Positions 1 to 6,258 are shown, numbered from the stretch's first letter. The stretch is DNA of 7,256 nucleotides from Methylobacteriaceae bacterium (GCA_031272615.1 JAISTL010000132.1:1-7256), one strand, 5' to 3'. The notes: generated from the sequence alone by a model not told the origin. Numbers and translations are program-made.

Positions 1-356
1 CCCTCGAAATGTCCGCAGAGCAGCACGACGCCCGGCCCCTGCGCCAACCGCCGGGCCCGGCTTTGGGTGAAGGGCCGGCCGCGGGCGGAAAGCACAATGC
101 GCGCTCGCGGGTCGTCTTCGGCAACGGCGGCGTCAACGGCGGCGGCGACGATGTCGGCGCGCAGCACCATGCCGGGGCCGCCTCCCGCCGGCGTATCGTC
201 AACGGAGCGGTGCACGCCGGAGCCGAACTCGCGGATATTGACGACGTCACAGCGCCACAGGCCCCTGCTCAGCGCCGAACCGGCGAGCGAACAGCTCAAG
301 GGGCCGGGGAACATCTCCGGATAGAGGGTCAGAACGGTGGCGTGAAAACCGCTCAC
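1..356 (-). CDS. trmD: tRNA (guanine(37)-N1)-methyltransferase TrmD, N-terminal part
   Basis: SPOUT-class methyltransferase that uses S-adenosylmethionine to make m1G37 in tRNAs reading CNN and some other codons, which prevents +1 frameshifting. Only the first 118 codons are in the window; the family is usually about 230-250 residues. Recognisable motifs are TLYPEMF (9-15), [12 protein letters not shown] (52-63), [10 protein letters not shown] (89-98, the LSPQGR-type strand of the trefoil-knot SAM site) and VLLCGHFE (111-118, the CGRYEG motif cut by the edge). The start is a GTG at 354-356, because the next ATG (codon 15) would delete the conserved first beta strand. This GTG overlaps the rimM stop as GTGA, which implies translational coupling. 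Identity is secure; the C-terminal half is unseen. Confidence 0.96.
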   Translation of the reverse strand, partial: MSGFHATVLTLYPEMFPGPLSCSLAGSALSRGLWRCDVVNIREFGSGVHRSVDDTPAGGGPGMVLRADIVAAAVDAAVAEDDPRARIVLSARGRPFTQSRARRLAQGPGVVLLCGHFE

Positions 357-901
357 GGCGTTTCCTCCTCCCATGCCACCGTGAGTGCACCGCCGGGGAT
401 GTCGACGCGTGGCACAAAGGTGCGGGTAAACGGCACCAGAACCGTTTCGGGCGATCCGGGCCGGCGGATTTCGATGAGCGCGCCGGCGCCGTAATCGGGT
501 ACGGCGACCACCGTTCCCAAAACGTCACCGGCCGGGGTTCGCGCGGCGAGGCCGATGAGCTCGGCCATAAGAAACTCGTCGTCGCCGTTTGGTGGCCGCA
601 GGCGGCTCTTTTCGACGAAGAGTCGCGCGCCGGTGAAGCGTTCGGCGTCTTCGCAGGTTGTCACGCCCTTGATGCGCACGAGAAAGGTGTCGGTCGCCTT
701 GCCCGGCGCCGGGCGCAGCGTGTGGATGGCCACGCGCGTGCCGTCGGCGAGCATCAGCGGCGAATACCCGGCGATGTCGGCCGGGTTCTCCGTAAAGGAC
801 TTCAGGCGGATGTCACCCTTCAGGCCCCGGACGCGGCCGAATTCGCCCAGCAGAATCAACTCCTCCGGGGCAGAAACGGAAGGGGGGGCGCCGGGGCTCA
901 T
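353..901 (-). CDS. rimM: Ribosome maturation factor RimM
   Basis: Assembly factor that binds uS19 and helps mature the 3' (head) domain of the 30S subunit; cytoplasmic. At 182 residues it has normal family length. The N-terminal beta-barrel domain covers about residues 16-100, with [20 protein letters not shown] (16-35) as its signature. The C-terminal PRC-barrel covers about 108-178, with [32 protein letters not shown] and [17 protein letters not shown] visible. The canonical DEFY/DLIGL aromatic-acid pair reads DEFL/ELIGL here, a mild variation. The ATG at 899-901 has no convincing ribosome binding site (only GGA nine bases upstream) and abuts an inverted repeat. It lies 32 bp after rpsP and overlaps trmD by 3 bp, the standard rpsP-rimM-trmD order. 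Confidence 0.96.
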   Translation of the reverse strand: MSPGAPPSVSAPEELILLGEFGRVRGLKGDIRLKSFTENPADIAGYSPLMLADGTRVAIHTLRPAPGKATDTFLVRIKGVTTCEDAERFTGARLFVEKSRLRPPNGDDEFLMAELIGLAARTPAGDVLGTVVAVPDYGAGALIEIRRPGSPETVLVPFTRTFVPRVDIPGGALTVAWEEETP

Positions 902-928
902 GGCTGACGGTCCGTGGGGTGTTCAGCC
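902..928 (-). promoter_or_regulatory. Inverted repeat directly before the rimM start codon
   Basis: In the 32-bp rpsP-rimM spacer, minus-strand GGCTGA (928-923) is complementary to TCAGCC (907-902), which touches the rimM ATG. The 15-nt loop also contains part of the small symmetric element ACGGACCGT. The stem has only six pairs. It could lower rimM initiation relative to rpsP, but this is inferred from position alone. Confidence 0.35.
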
Positions 929-933
929 GGAGC

Positions 934-1293
934 TCAGGCGGCGGGCGTATCCTCACCGCCGGCGGCCTTGGCCTTTTCGGCGGCGCGTTCCTTGGCCTTG
1001 GCGCCGGGCTCACCCTTCTTGGGGTTGTTGCGGGCCGGGCGCTCGGCAACGCCGCGTTCAGCGAGGAAGCGCAGCACTCGGTCCGTCGGCTGGGCGCCCT
1101 TTTCGAGCCAAGCCTTGGCTTTTTCGGTGTCCAGAATCACGCGGTCCTCGGCATCCTTCGGCTTCATCGGGTCATAGGAGCCGATGCGCTCGATGAAACG
1201 GCCGTCACGCGGCGAACGGGCGTCAGCGACGACGATCCGGTAATACGGGCGTTTTTTTGCGCCGCCGCGGGCGAGACGAATCTTTAAAGCCAT
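934..1293 (-). CDS. rpsP: 30S ribosomal protein bS16
   Basis: Small-subunit ribosomal protein that binds 16S rRNA in the 5'/central domain region and is needed for 30S assembly. It is 119 residues long. The conserved core occupies about 1-82: start [20 protein letters not shown], then [17 protein letters not shown], then a tail of the fold with [16 protein letters not shown]. Residues 83-119 form an Ala/Lys/Glu-rich extension beyond the roughly 82-residue E. coli protein, as is common in Alphaproteobacteria and probably disordered. The ATG at 1291-1293 is preceded by AAGGAAAG (1303-1310) with a nine-base spacer, a good ribosome binding site. It sits 51 bp downstream of ffh with no visible terminator between, so it is likely cotranscribed. 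Confidence 0.98.
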   Translation of the reverse strand: MALKIRLARGGAKKRPYYRIVVADARSPRDGRFIERIGSYDPMKPKDAEDRVILDTEKAKAWLEKGAQPTDRVLRFLAERGVAERPARNNPKKGEPGAKAKERAAEKAKAAGGEDTPAA

Positions 1294-1344
1294 GATGAGG
1301 TTCTTTCCTTCAGGTTTGCTGTTAAATCGATGAGAACGGTTGGG

Positions 1345-2895
1345 TTATTTCTTTTTTCCGGGAAACGGCAGGCCGCCGGGACCGGGAAGTTTCGGGCCGG
1401 GAAGGCCGGGGAAGGGCGGTGGCGTGCCGCCGCCGAACCCCGGGAACGGCATGGAGCCGCCGGGCAAAGGCGGCATGGGCGGCAGGCCGCCGCCTTTTTG
1501 CGCCTGGCGCTGCATCTGTTCGAGCATTTCAGGTGACGGGGCCGGCATGCCGCCGCCTATGCCCAGCATGTTGCCCAGCGCACCGAACATGCCGCCGCGC
1601 TTGCCCATGGATTTCATCATGTCGGCCATGCCGCGGTGCATTTTCAGCAGCCGGTTGATGTCTTCGACCTTGGCTCCGGAACCGGCGGCGATGCGGCGTT
1701 TGCGCGACGCCTTGAGAATGTCGGGGTTGCGCCGTTCCAGCGGCGTCATGGAATCGATGATGGCGCACTGGCGCTTGAGGACGCTGTCACCGAGGCCGGC
1801 GGCTTCAATCTGGTTTTTCATCTTGGCGACGCCGGGCAGCAGGCCCATCAGCGCGCCGACGCCGCCCATGTTCTGCATCTGGGAGAGCTGCTCGCGCAGA
1901 TCGGAAAGGTCAAAGCGGCCCTTGCGCATCTTTTCGGCCATGCGCTGGGCCTTTTCCTGGTCCACCGCCTGCACGGCCTTCTCGACCAGGGCGACGATGT
2001 CACCCATGCCGAGGATGCGGTTGGCGACCCGGGCGGGGTTGAAGTCTTCCAGCGCGTCGACCTTTTCACCGACGCCCACCAGTTTGACCGGCTTGCCGGT
2101 GACGGCGCGCATGGAGAGCGCGGCGCCGCCCGGCGCGTCGCCGTCCATACGGGTCAACACGATGCCGGTGAGGCCGATGCGCTCGTCGAAGGCGCGGGCG
2201 GTGTTGACGGCATCCTGGCCGGTGAGGGCGTCGGCCACCAGCAGCACCTCGTGGGGCGTTGTCATGGCCTTGACGTCGGCCACCTCCTGCATCAACTCGT
2301 CGTCGATGGTGGTGCGGCCGGCGGTATCGAGTATCACCACGTCAAAGCCGCCCGTGCGCGCCGTCTCCAGCGCGCGGGCGGTAATCCGGCGGACGTTTTG
2401 CCCGGTGACGATGGGCAGGGTTTCCACCCCGACCTCACGGCCCAGCACCGCCAGCTGCTCCATGGCGGCCGGGCGGCGCGTGTCCAGCGATACCAGCAGA
2501 ACCTTGCGTTTCTCCAGCAGGGTGAGGCGTCGGGCAATCTTGGCGGAGGTGGTGGTTTTGCCGGAGCCCTGAAGGCCGACCATCAGCAGCACCACCGGCG
2601 GCGCAGCGTCCAGGGAAATGGGTGCGGCCTCGGAGCCGAGCATTTCCACCAGCTGGTCGAAGACAATCTTGATGACCTGATGCCCCGGCGCCACGGACTT
2701 GACAACCTGAGCGCCCACGGCCTGTTTTCTGGCCTTGTCGGTGAAGTCGCGCACCACATCGAGGGCGACGTCGGCCTCCAGCAGAGCGCGCCGCACCTCC
2801 CTGAGCGCCGTGTTGACGTCCTCTTCCGAGAGGGCGCCGCGCCGCGTCAGGGCGTCAAGAATACCGGAAAGCTTTTCGGAAAGGCCGTCGAACAT
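1345..2895 (-). CDS. ffh: Signal recognition particle GTPase Ffh (SRP54)
   Basis: Protein component of bacterial SRP. It binds 4.5S RNA and hydrophobic signal sequences on nascent chains and delivers ribosomes to the FtsY receptor at the inner membrane. It has 516 residues. The N domain is a four-helix bundle (1-95). The G domain shows GLQGSGKTTT (107-116), DTRRPAAMEQLA (138-149), DTAGR (190-194), TRMDGD with GGAALS (248-261) and GVGEKVDALEDF (274-285). The Met-rich M domain starts near 300 and includes the RNA-binding stretch SMTPLERRNPDIL (382-394) and SRKRRIAAGSG (397-407). From about 467 the protein ends in a Pro/Gly/Phe-rich low-complexity tail finishing in KKK, longer than in E. coli Ffh (about 453 residues). 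GAAGG lies six bases before the ATG. First gene of the ffh-rpsP-rimM-trmD operon. Confidence 0.98.
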   Translation of the reverse strand: MFDGLSEKLSGILDALTRRGALSEEDVNTALREVRRALLEADVALDVVRDFTDKARKQAVGAQVVKSVAPGHQVIKIVFDQLVEMLGSEAAPISLDAAPPVVLLMVGLQGSGKTTTSAKIARRLTLLEKRKVLLVSLDTRRPAAMEQLAVLGREVGVETLPIVTGQNVRRITARALETARTGGFDVVILDTAGRTTIDDELMQEVADVKAMTTPHEVLLVADALTGQDAVNTARAFDERIGLTGIVLTRMDGDAPGGAALSMRAVTGKPVKLVGVGEKVDALEDFNPARVANRILGMGDIVALVEKAVQAVDQEKAQRMAEKMRKGRFDLSDLREQLSQMQNMGGVGALMGLLPGVAKMKNQIEAAGLGDSVLKRQCAIIDSMTPLERRNPDILKASRKRRIAAGSGAKVEDINRLLKMHRGMADMMKSMGKRGGMFGALGNMLGIGGGMPAPSPEMLEQMQRQAQKGGGLPPMPPLPGGSMPFPGFGGGTPPPFPGLPGPKLPGPGGLPFPGKKK

Positions 2896-3053
2896 GGTCC
2901 ACCTTCAGTCCCTGCTTGGTCAGCATCTGCGCAAAAGCCGAAACGCGCCCGAGGGCGCAACGCGCTGTCGGACGTGGACCTCCGGCGTCATCGATGAAAC
3001 GCGCGCCGGGCGGCGGCTCCAAGCACAAAACGTCATGCTGATTTCCAGCCCGG

Positions 3054-3082
3054 CTCATAAGCGCTTTTGCATCCCAAGTCAA
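3054..3082 (-). promoter_or_regulatory. Sigma70-type promoter of the ffh operon
   Basis: The minus strand reads TTGACT (3082-3077), a 17-bp spacer, then TATGAG (3059-3054): five of six and four of six matches to the consensus at ideal spacing. It lies just downstream of the terminator of the neighbouring gene. Transcription would start near 3047 and give a leader of about 150 nt before the ffh ATG. That leader contains a GC-rich tetraloop hairpin (GCGCC/GGCGC, 2945-2958). Confidence 0.6.
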
Positions 3083-3099
3083 GAAAAGACAGAGGGCGG

Positions 3100-3136
3100 A
3101 AAAAGCAGGCCCGCGGGTGAGGGGGAACCCGCGGGC
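3100..3136 (-). terminator. Rho-independent terminator of the GyrI-like gene
   Basis: On the minus strand a perfect 10-bp stem, GCCCGCGGGT (3136-3127) with ACCCGCGGGC (3118-3109), encloses an 8-nt loop. It is followed after four bases (CTGC) by five T residues (3104-3100). It begins 28 bp past the stop codon at 3165. There is no T tract on the plus-strand side, so it acts in the minus direction only. It separates this gene from the ffh operon downstream. Confidence 0.75.
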
Positions 3137-3164
3137 GAACGGAAAAATGCAAACTGAAAACCGG

Positions 3165-4022
3165 TTACAGGGTCGGCCGGCGTGATACGCTGTTGCGCGG
3201 CAGAATGTAGATATTGACCGAATCCGAAGAATCTTCACCGTGGTTGAGATTCGTCGGGTATTCCTCCAGATAGACATCCTTGACTTCCACCTGCTTGCTG
3301 GACACAAAGGTGGAAATGGTGCCGTAGGTTCTCTCGATGCCGTTATAGGGGCCGGAGTGGGTGAAGCGATAGGCGATTCCCGCCGGCGACAGGCTGTAGC
3401 TGATGCCCTTCGGCAGCTTGGGTTCCGGGTCCGGAATCGCGGCGATGGGCAGCATGAATTCAAAATGATAACTGGCGGGACGGGTCTCGAGGAAGGCCAT
3501 CACCGGGTGGCCGATGGCCTTCAGACCCAGGTCTTTGGCGGTTTTTTCCAGGAGTTCGCGGTTGACGCGCACGTCGCTCAGCTGGTGTTCCCAGTTGCCT
3601 TCGCCTTCAATCACCAGCACCGGCTTGGGGTTCATGACCACCTCGTCGTAACGCACTTCCAGCGGCGTCGCGCGGGAGGCGGTGCGGGAGGCGCGTTCCT
3701 GCTGGGACAGCACGGTGATGTTGCCGCGGTCCGTATCGCCGGATTTCGCCGGGTTGGGCGTGATGATGTTGACCGTGTCGGCGTTCGGGTCCGGCATCGG
3801 GCGGGCGAGGGCCTGCGCCAGCTTCTCGGGGTCACGGACAATCGGTTCCGCCAGGACATCACGCACGGGAGCGGCCTCGGCGGGTTTCATCTTGACTTCC
3901 TGGGAAACAGGAGCCTGGCGTTTGCGCGGCCCTTCAAGGGTGGTGAACATGTGGGCCATGGCGAAACTGAACAGCATCAGAATGCAGGAAAGCACCGCAT
4001 AGGGTTTGTAACTCAAATTCAT
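3165..4022 (-). CDS. Membrane-anchored GyrI-like (SHS2) domain protein
   Basis: A 285-residue protein of unknown function. Residues 8-26 (AVLSCILMLFSFAMAHMF core) form a hydrophobic N-terminal segment after a short Lys-containing start. It may be an uncleaved anchor or a signal peptide cut after the AMA at 21-23. Residues 27-125 are a polar, Pro-rich linker. Residues 132-276 resemble the GyrI-like/AraC effector-binding fold: PVLVIEGEG, then YHFEFMLPI, then LSPAGIAYRF, THSGPY (221-226), LEEYPTN (252-258) and VNIYILPR. The acidic residue in LEEY matches the usual position of a conserved Glu in this family. The fold normally binds small molecules or forms part of cytoplasmic regulators; no DNA-binding domain is present. 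GAGGA lies seven bases before the chosen ATG, so a longer reading from 4121 is rejected. No clear promoter is seen upstream. Confidence 0.8.
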   Translation of the reverse strand: MNLSYKPYAVLSCILMLFSFAMAHMFTTLEGPRKRQAPVSQEVKMKPAEAAPVRDVLAEPIVRDPEKLAQALARPMPDPNADTVNIITPNPAKSGDTDRGNITVLSQQERASRTASRATPLEVRYDEVVMNPKPVLVIEGEGNWEHQLSDVRVNRELLEKTAKDLGLKAIGHPVMAFLETRPASYHFEFMLPIAAIPDPEPKLPKGISYSLSPAGIAYRFTHSGPYNGIERTYGTISTFVSSKQVEVKDVYLEEYPTNLNHGEDSSDSVNIYILPRNSVSRRPTL

Positions 4023-4174
4023 TCGTGTATCCTCAACGGGGGCGCGCCTTATGCTGGCGCTGAAGACTAACGCGGGTGTATGCTTGAAACGGCGCAGTCC
4101 CCATTGTCGCAAACGACGCACCTGGGGCGGGCTCCACCGCCCGGCGGCATGACCGGGGGTCTGTGCTCATTCTC

Positions 4175-4202
4175 TTGAAAGAATATCGAAAACGTCTAAA
4201 AC
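4175..4202 (+). promoter_or_regulatory. Candidate promoter of the HAD phosphatase-antitoxin pair
   Basis: TTGAAA (4175-4180), a 16-bp spacer and TAAAAC (4197-4202) resemble a sigma70 promoter, in an AT-rich patch of an otherwise GC-rich region. The short repeat ATTCT/AGAAT (4169-4173, 4180-4184) straddles the -35 box. The predicted start near 4209 would place the 15-bp palindrome in the early transcribed region. Confidence 0.4.
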
Positions 4203-4215
4203 ATTGGTTAACTAT

Positions 4216-4230
4216 GCCGGATAATCCGGC
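4216..4230. promoter_or_regulatory. Perfect 15-bp palindrome, candidate operator
   Basis: GCCGGATAATCCGGC has two exact 7-bp arms around a central A. It lies between the candidate promoter and the ribosome binding site of the phosphatase gene, where a dimeric repressor would block transcription. As RNA the loop would be very tight, so a DNA-binding role is more plausible than a hairpin. The HTH protein encoded at 4938-5237 is the obvious local candidate to bind it; this is inference. Confidence 0.45.
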
Positions 4231-4248
4231 GCAGGCGGAGGAAAAAAG

Positions 4249-4923
4249 ATGGCGGAGGGGGCAATGCACGACAAATCATTCATTCTGTTCGATCTTGACG
4301 GAACGTTGACCGACCCGGAGGCGGGAATCACCCGCTCGGTGCGATACGCCCTGAATTCCTTCGGCATCGAGGTGGAAAAGCTGTCGGACCTGCGCAAATT
4401 CATCGGCCCGCCGCTGGCGCCGGCCTTCATGGACTATTACGGATTCAGCGCCGAACAGGCCCATGCGGCGGTTCTCAAATACCGGGAGTATTTCACCGAC
4501 ACGGGAATTTATGAAAACGCCCTTTATCCGGAGATTCCCGGCCTTTTGCAGAGCCTGGAAAGCGGGGGCAGGACGCTGGTGCTCGCCACCACCAAGCCCA
4601 CGGTCTTCGCCCGGCGAATCCTCGAATACTTCAACATCGCCGGGTATTTCGCCTTTGTATCCGGCAGCGAACTCACCGGCGAGCGCTCGGAGAAGGCCGA
4701 AGTCATCGGCCACGCGCTCACCCGAGTGCCCGGCATCAGCGTCGGCGCGTCGGTGATGATCGGCGACCGCAAGCACGACATCCTCGGCGCCAAGGCGGTG
4801 GGGATGGCGAGCATCGGCGTGCTCTACGGCTACGGCGGGCGCGGGGAGCTGGAGGAAGCGGGCGCCGACGCACTCGTTGAGGATATCGCCGGGCTCGCGG
4901 CGCTGCTGGGGCAATCATTTTAG
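4249..4923 (+). CDS. HAD-superfamily phosphatase, phosphoglycolate phosphatase-like
   Basis: Predicted Mg-dependent cytoplasmic phosphatase of 224 residues; the substrate cannot be read from sequence. Motif I is DLDGTLTD (15-22), with nucleophile D15 and acid/base D17. Motif II is the Thr in LATTK (112-116), motif III is K149 in SEKAEV, and motif IV is IGDRKHD (171-177). A helical C1 cap fills about residues 22-92 and includes FIGPPL (51-56). The late GYGGRGELEEAGAD (194-207) is typical of Gph/PGMB-type members. GGAGG (4237-4241) stands seven bases before the ATG at 4249. A second GGAGG (4254-4258) stands five bases before the in-frame ATG at 4264, so either start is possible. The gene is followed after 14 bp by the antitoxin-like gene, suggesting an operon. 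Gph is an alternative name, but evidence for phosphoglycolate as substrate is lacking. Confidence 0.88.
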   Translation: MAEGAMHDKSFILFDLDGTLTDPEAGITRSVRYALNSFGIEVEKLSDLRKFIGPPLAPAFMDYYGFSAEQAHAAVLKYREYFTDTGIYENALYPEIPGLLQSLESGGRTLVLATTKPTVFARRILEYFNIAGYFAFVSGSELTGERSEKAEVIGHALTRVPGISVGASVMIGDRKHDILGAKAVGMASIGVLYGYGGRGELEEAGADALVEDIAGLAALLGQSF

Positions 4924-4937
4924 GGAAGGACTCACTC

Positions 4938-5237
4938 ATGGTCAAAATCCGTGAATTCGATGCGACGCGTTATCTGGATAACGATGAGGTCATCCGGGAA
5001 TGTCTCGCCGCCTGCCTGGAAGACTCCGACCCGGCGGTGTTTCTCACCGCCCTCGGCGATGTGGCGAAGGCGAAGGGTGTGACGCAGCTGGCAAAAGACA
5101 CCGGCCTCAGCCGGGAAAGCCTCTACAAGACATTTTCGGAAGGGACCAAACCGCGGTTTGAGACCATTGTCAAAATTACCCGGGCCTTGGGCGTACCCTT
5201 GAGCCTCGGTCGGAACGCCGGACACGCCGGTTCATGA
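4938..5237 (+). CDS. HI1420-type (HigA-like) HTH antitoxin, no toxin adjacent
   Basis: A 99-residue protein matching the addiction-module antidote family named after HI1420. The N-terminal part has FDATRYLDNDEVIRECL and DSDPAVFLTALGDVAKAKG. The helix-turn-helix is VTQLAKDTGLSRESLYKTFS (48-67), followed by the KPRFETIVKITRALGVPL helix pair typical of the family. Such proteins usually neutralise a RelE/HigB-like toxin encoded immediately upstream and repress their own operon. Here the upstream gene is the HAD phosphatase, and no small toxin ORF is present on either side within the window. AAGGA (4926-4930) lies seven bases before the ATG. It may be a solitary antitoxin used as a transcription regulator. 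Family assignment is firm; the role is inferred. Confidence 0.88.
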   Translation: MVKIREFDATRYLDNDEVIRECLAACLEDSDPAVFLTALGDVAKAKGVTQLAKDTGLSRESLYKTFSEGTKPRFETIVKITRALGVPLSLGRNAGHAGS

Positions 5238-5302
5238 GGCGGGCCGGAGTGAATTCGCCTCTCCGGTGGTGTTCAAACGGCGGGATTTGTGTTAAGGCGT
5301 CG

Positions 5303-5325
5303 CCGCCCGGTATGCCGCCGGGCGG
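5303..5325 (+). promoter_or_regulatory. GC-rich hairpin in the dapF leader
   Basis: CCGCCCGG (5303-5310) and CCGGGCGG (5318-5325) form a perfect 8-bp stem with a 7-nt loop. It ends five bases before the dapF ribosome binding site GGAGG (5331-5335). No T tract follows on either strand, so it is not an intrinsic terminator. A role in leader structure or translation is possible. The rest of the 106-bp spacer shows only a weak 6-bp repeat (5244-5249 with 5261-5266) and no clear promoter. Confidence 0.4.
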
Positions 5326-5343
5326 AAAACGGAGGCCGGACTC

Positions 5344-6258
5344 ATGAGTACTCTTGCCGGAAAGCGGTTCCTGAAGATGAACGGCGCGGGAAACGAGATT
5401 ACGGTTCTCGATCTGCGCGGCGGCAAAAGCGACGTGACGGCGCAGGACGCCCGGCGCATCGCGGCCTGGGAGCCGGCGGCCTTCGATCAGCTGATGGTGA
5501 TTTTCGACCCGACAACCGAAGGCACCGACGCTTCGGTGCGGATTTTCAACACCGACGGCTCGGAAGCCGAAGCCTGCGGCAACGGCACGCGCTGCGTCGG
5601 CTGGGCGCTGCTCACCGACCCGCAGATGAAGCTTGCCGCCCCCGACAAAAACGCCGCGGGGCAGGAGCGGGTGCGCCTCACCATCGGCCGGCGGTTTGTG
5701 TGGTGCCGCCGCGACGGAGAGACGACCTTCACCGTCAACATGGGCGTGCCGAAGTGGAACTGGGATGAAATCCCGCTGGCGGAACCGTTTCACGACACCA
5801 CCGGCATCGAGCTGCAAATCGGCCCCATCGATGATCCCATTCTCTCGACGCCGTCGGTGGTCAGCATGGGCAATCCCCACGCCATTTTCTGGGTGACGGA
5901 TGTGGAGGCCTACGACCTCGCCGCCATCGGCTCGCTGCTGGAGTTCCACCCGATTTTCCCCGAGCGCGCCAATATTTCGCTGGCCCAGGTGGAAACCCGG
6001 GAGCACATCATCCTGAGAACCTGGGAACGCGGCGCCGGGCTCACCAAAGCCTGCGGTTCCGCCGCCTGCGCCGTGGTGGTGGCGGCGGCGCGCAAAGAGA
6101 TGACCGGCCGCAGGGCGCGGGTAAGCCAGCGCGGCGGCGATTTGCTCATCGAATGGCGCAAGAGCGATTCACAGGTGCTGATGACCGGGCCGGTGGAACT
6201 GGAGCACGAGGGCGTTTTCCCGCCCGCGCTGTTTGAGGGACGCGCGGATGCCGGTTGA
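5344..6258 (+). CDS. dapF: Diaminopimelate epimerase DapF
   Basis: Cofactor-independent epimerase converting LL- to meso-diaminopimelate, the precursor of lysine and of the peptidoglycan cross-link; cytoplasmic. It has 304 residues against about 275 in E. coli. The start region [17 protein letters not shown] (9-25) is the family N-terminus. The two active-site cysteines are in ACGNGTRC (C78 in residues 77-84) and ACGSAACA (C237 in 236-243), the latter preceded by [17 protein letters not shown] (175-184) and [11 protein letters not shown] (206-216) are further signatures. The usual GND after the first motif reads GNE. The extra length lies mainly around residues 92-108 and at both ends. GGAGG lies eight bases before the ATG. 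The gene overlaps mtaB by 11 bp, so the two are probably translationally coupled. Confidence 0.97.
   Translation: MSTLAGKRFLKMNGAGNEITVLDLRGGKSDVTAQDARRIAAWEPAAFDQLMVIFDPTTEGTDASVRIFNTDGSEAEACGNGTRCVGWALLTDPQMKLAAPDKNAAGQERVRLTIGRRFVWCRRDGETTFTVNMGVPKWNWDEIPLAEPFHDTTGIELQIGPIDDPILSTPSVVSMGNPHAIFWVTDVEAYDLAAIGSLLEFHPIFPERANISLAQVETREHIILRTWERGAGLTKACGSAACAVVVAAARKEMTGRRARVSQRGGDLLIEWRKSDSQVLMTGPVELEHEGVFPPALFEGRADAG

Larger units (their letters stand above)
4023..4248. other. Divergent intergenic region
   Basis: This 226-bp spacer separates the minus-strand GyrI-like gene from the plus-strand phosphatase gene. It contains the candidate plus-strand promoter and palindrome listed separately. 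On the minus side there is a good ribosome binding site (GAGGA, 4030-4034) and a small hairpin (GCGCC/GGCGC, 4044-4060) in the leader, but no convincing promoter. The open frame crossing it on the minus strand has no ribosome binding site and no recognisable protein features. Confidence 0.6.

Noticed and set aside
1636..2997. Long open frame of 453 codons on the plus strand opposite ffh (also another of 410 codons)
   Set aside because: It is antisense to the certain ffh gene, has a His/Gly/Ala-biased composition typical of GC-rich shadow frames, and shows no recognisable domain.
2896..3164. Possible 4.5S SRP RNA gene beside ffh
   Set aside because: No GGAAGGAAGCAGC-like conserved loop motif or long imperfect hairpin was found in the spacer.
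3165..4022. Lipoprotein signal at VLSC (residues 10-13) of the GyrI-like protein
   Set aside because: The Cys lies inside the hydrophobic stretch with too few hydrophobic residues before it; the segment continues well past it.
4083..4106. CTTGAAA followed by CCCCATTG, resembling a heat-shock sigma32 promoter upstream of the phosphatase gene
   Set aside because: The spacer is only 9 bp, shorter than the roughly 12-15 bp required, and the site is about 140 bp from the gene.
4023..4121. N-terminally longer version of the GyrI-like protein (33 extra residues)
   Set aside because: The ATG at 4020-4022 has a well-placed GAGGA and directly precedes a signal/anchor segment; the extra residues are Arg-rich and would bury that segment.
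4033..4269. 78-codon minus-strand frame spanning the divergent intergenic region
   Set aside because: No ribosome binding site, no domain, and it covers the start of the phosphatase gene and its promoter.
5244..5266. CCGGAG/CTCCGG inverted repeat after the antitoxin gene as a terminator
   Set aside because: The stem is only six pairs with an 11-nt loop and no T tract follows.
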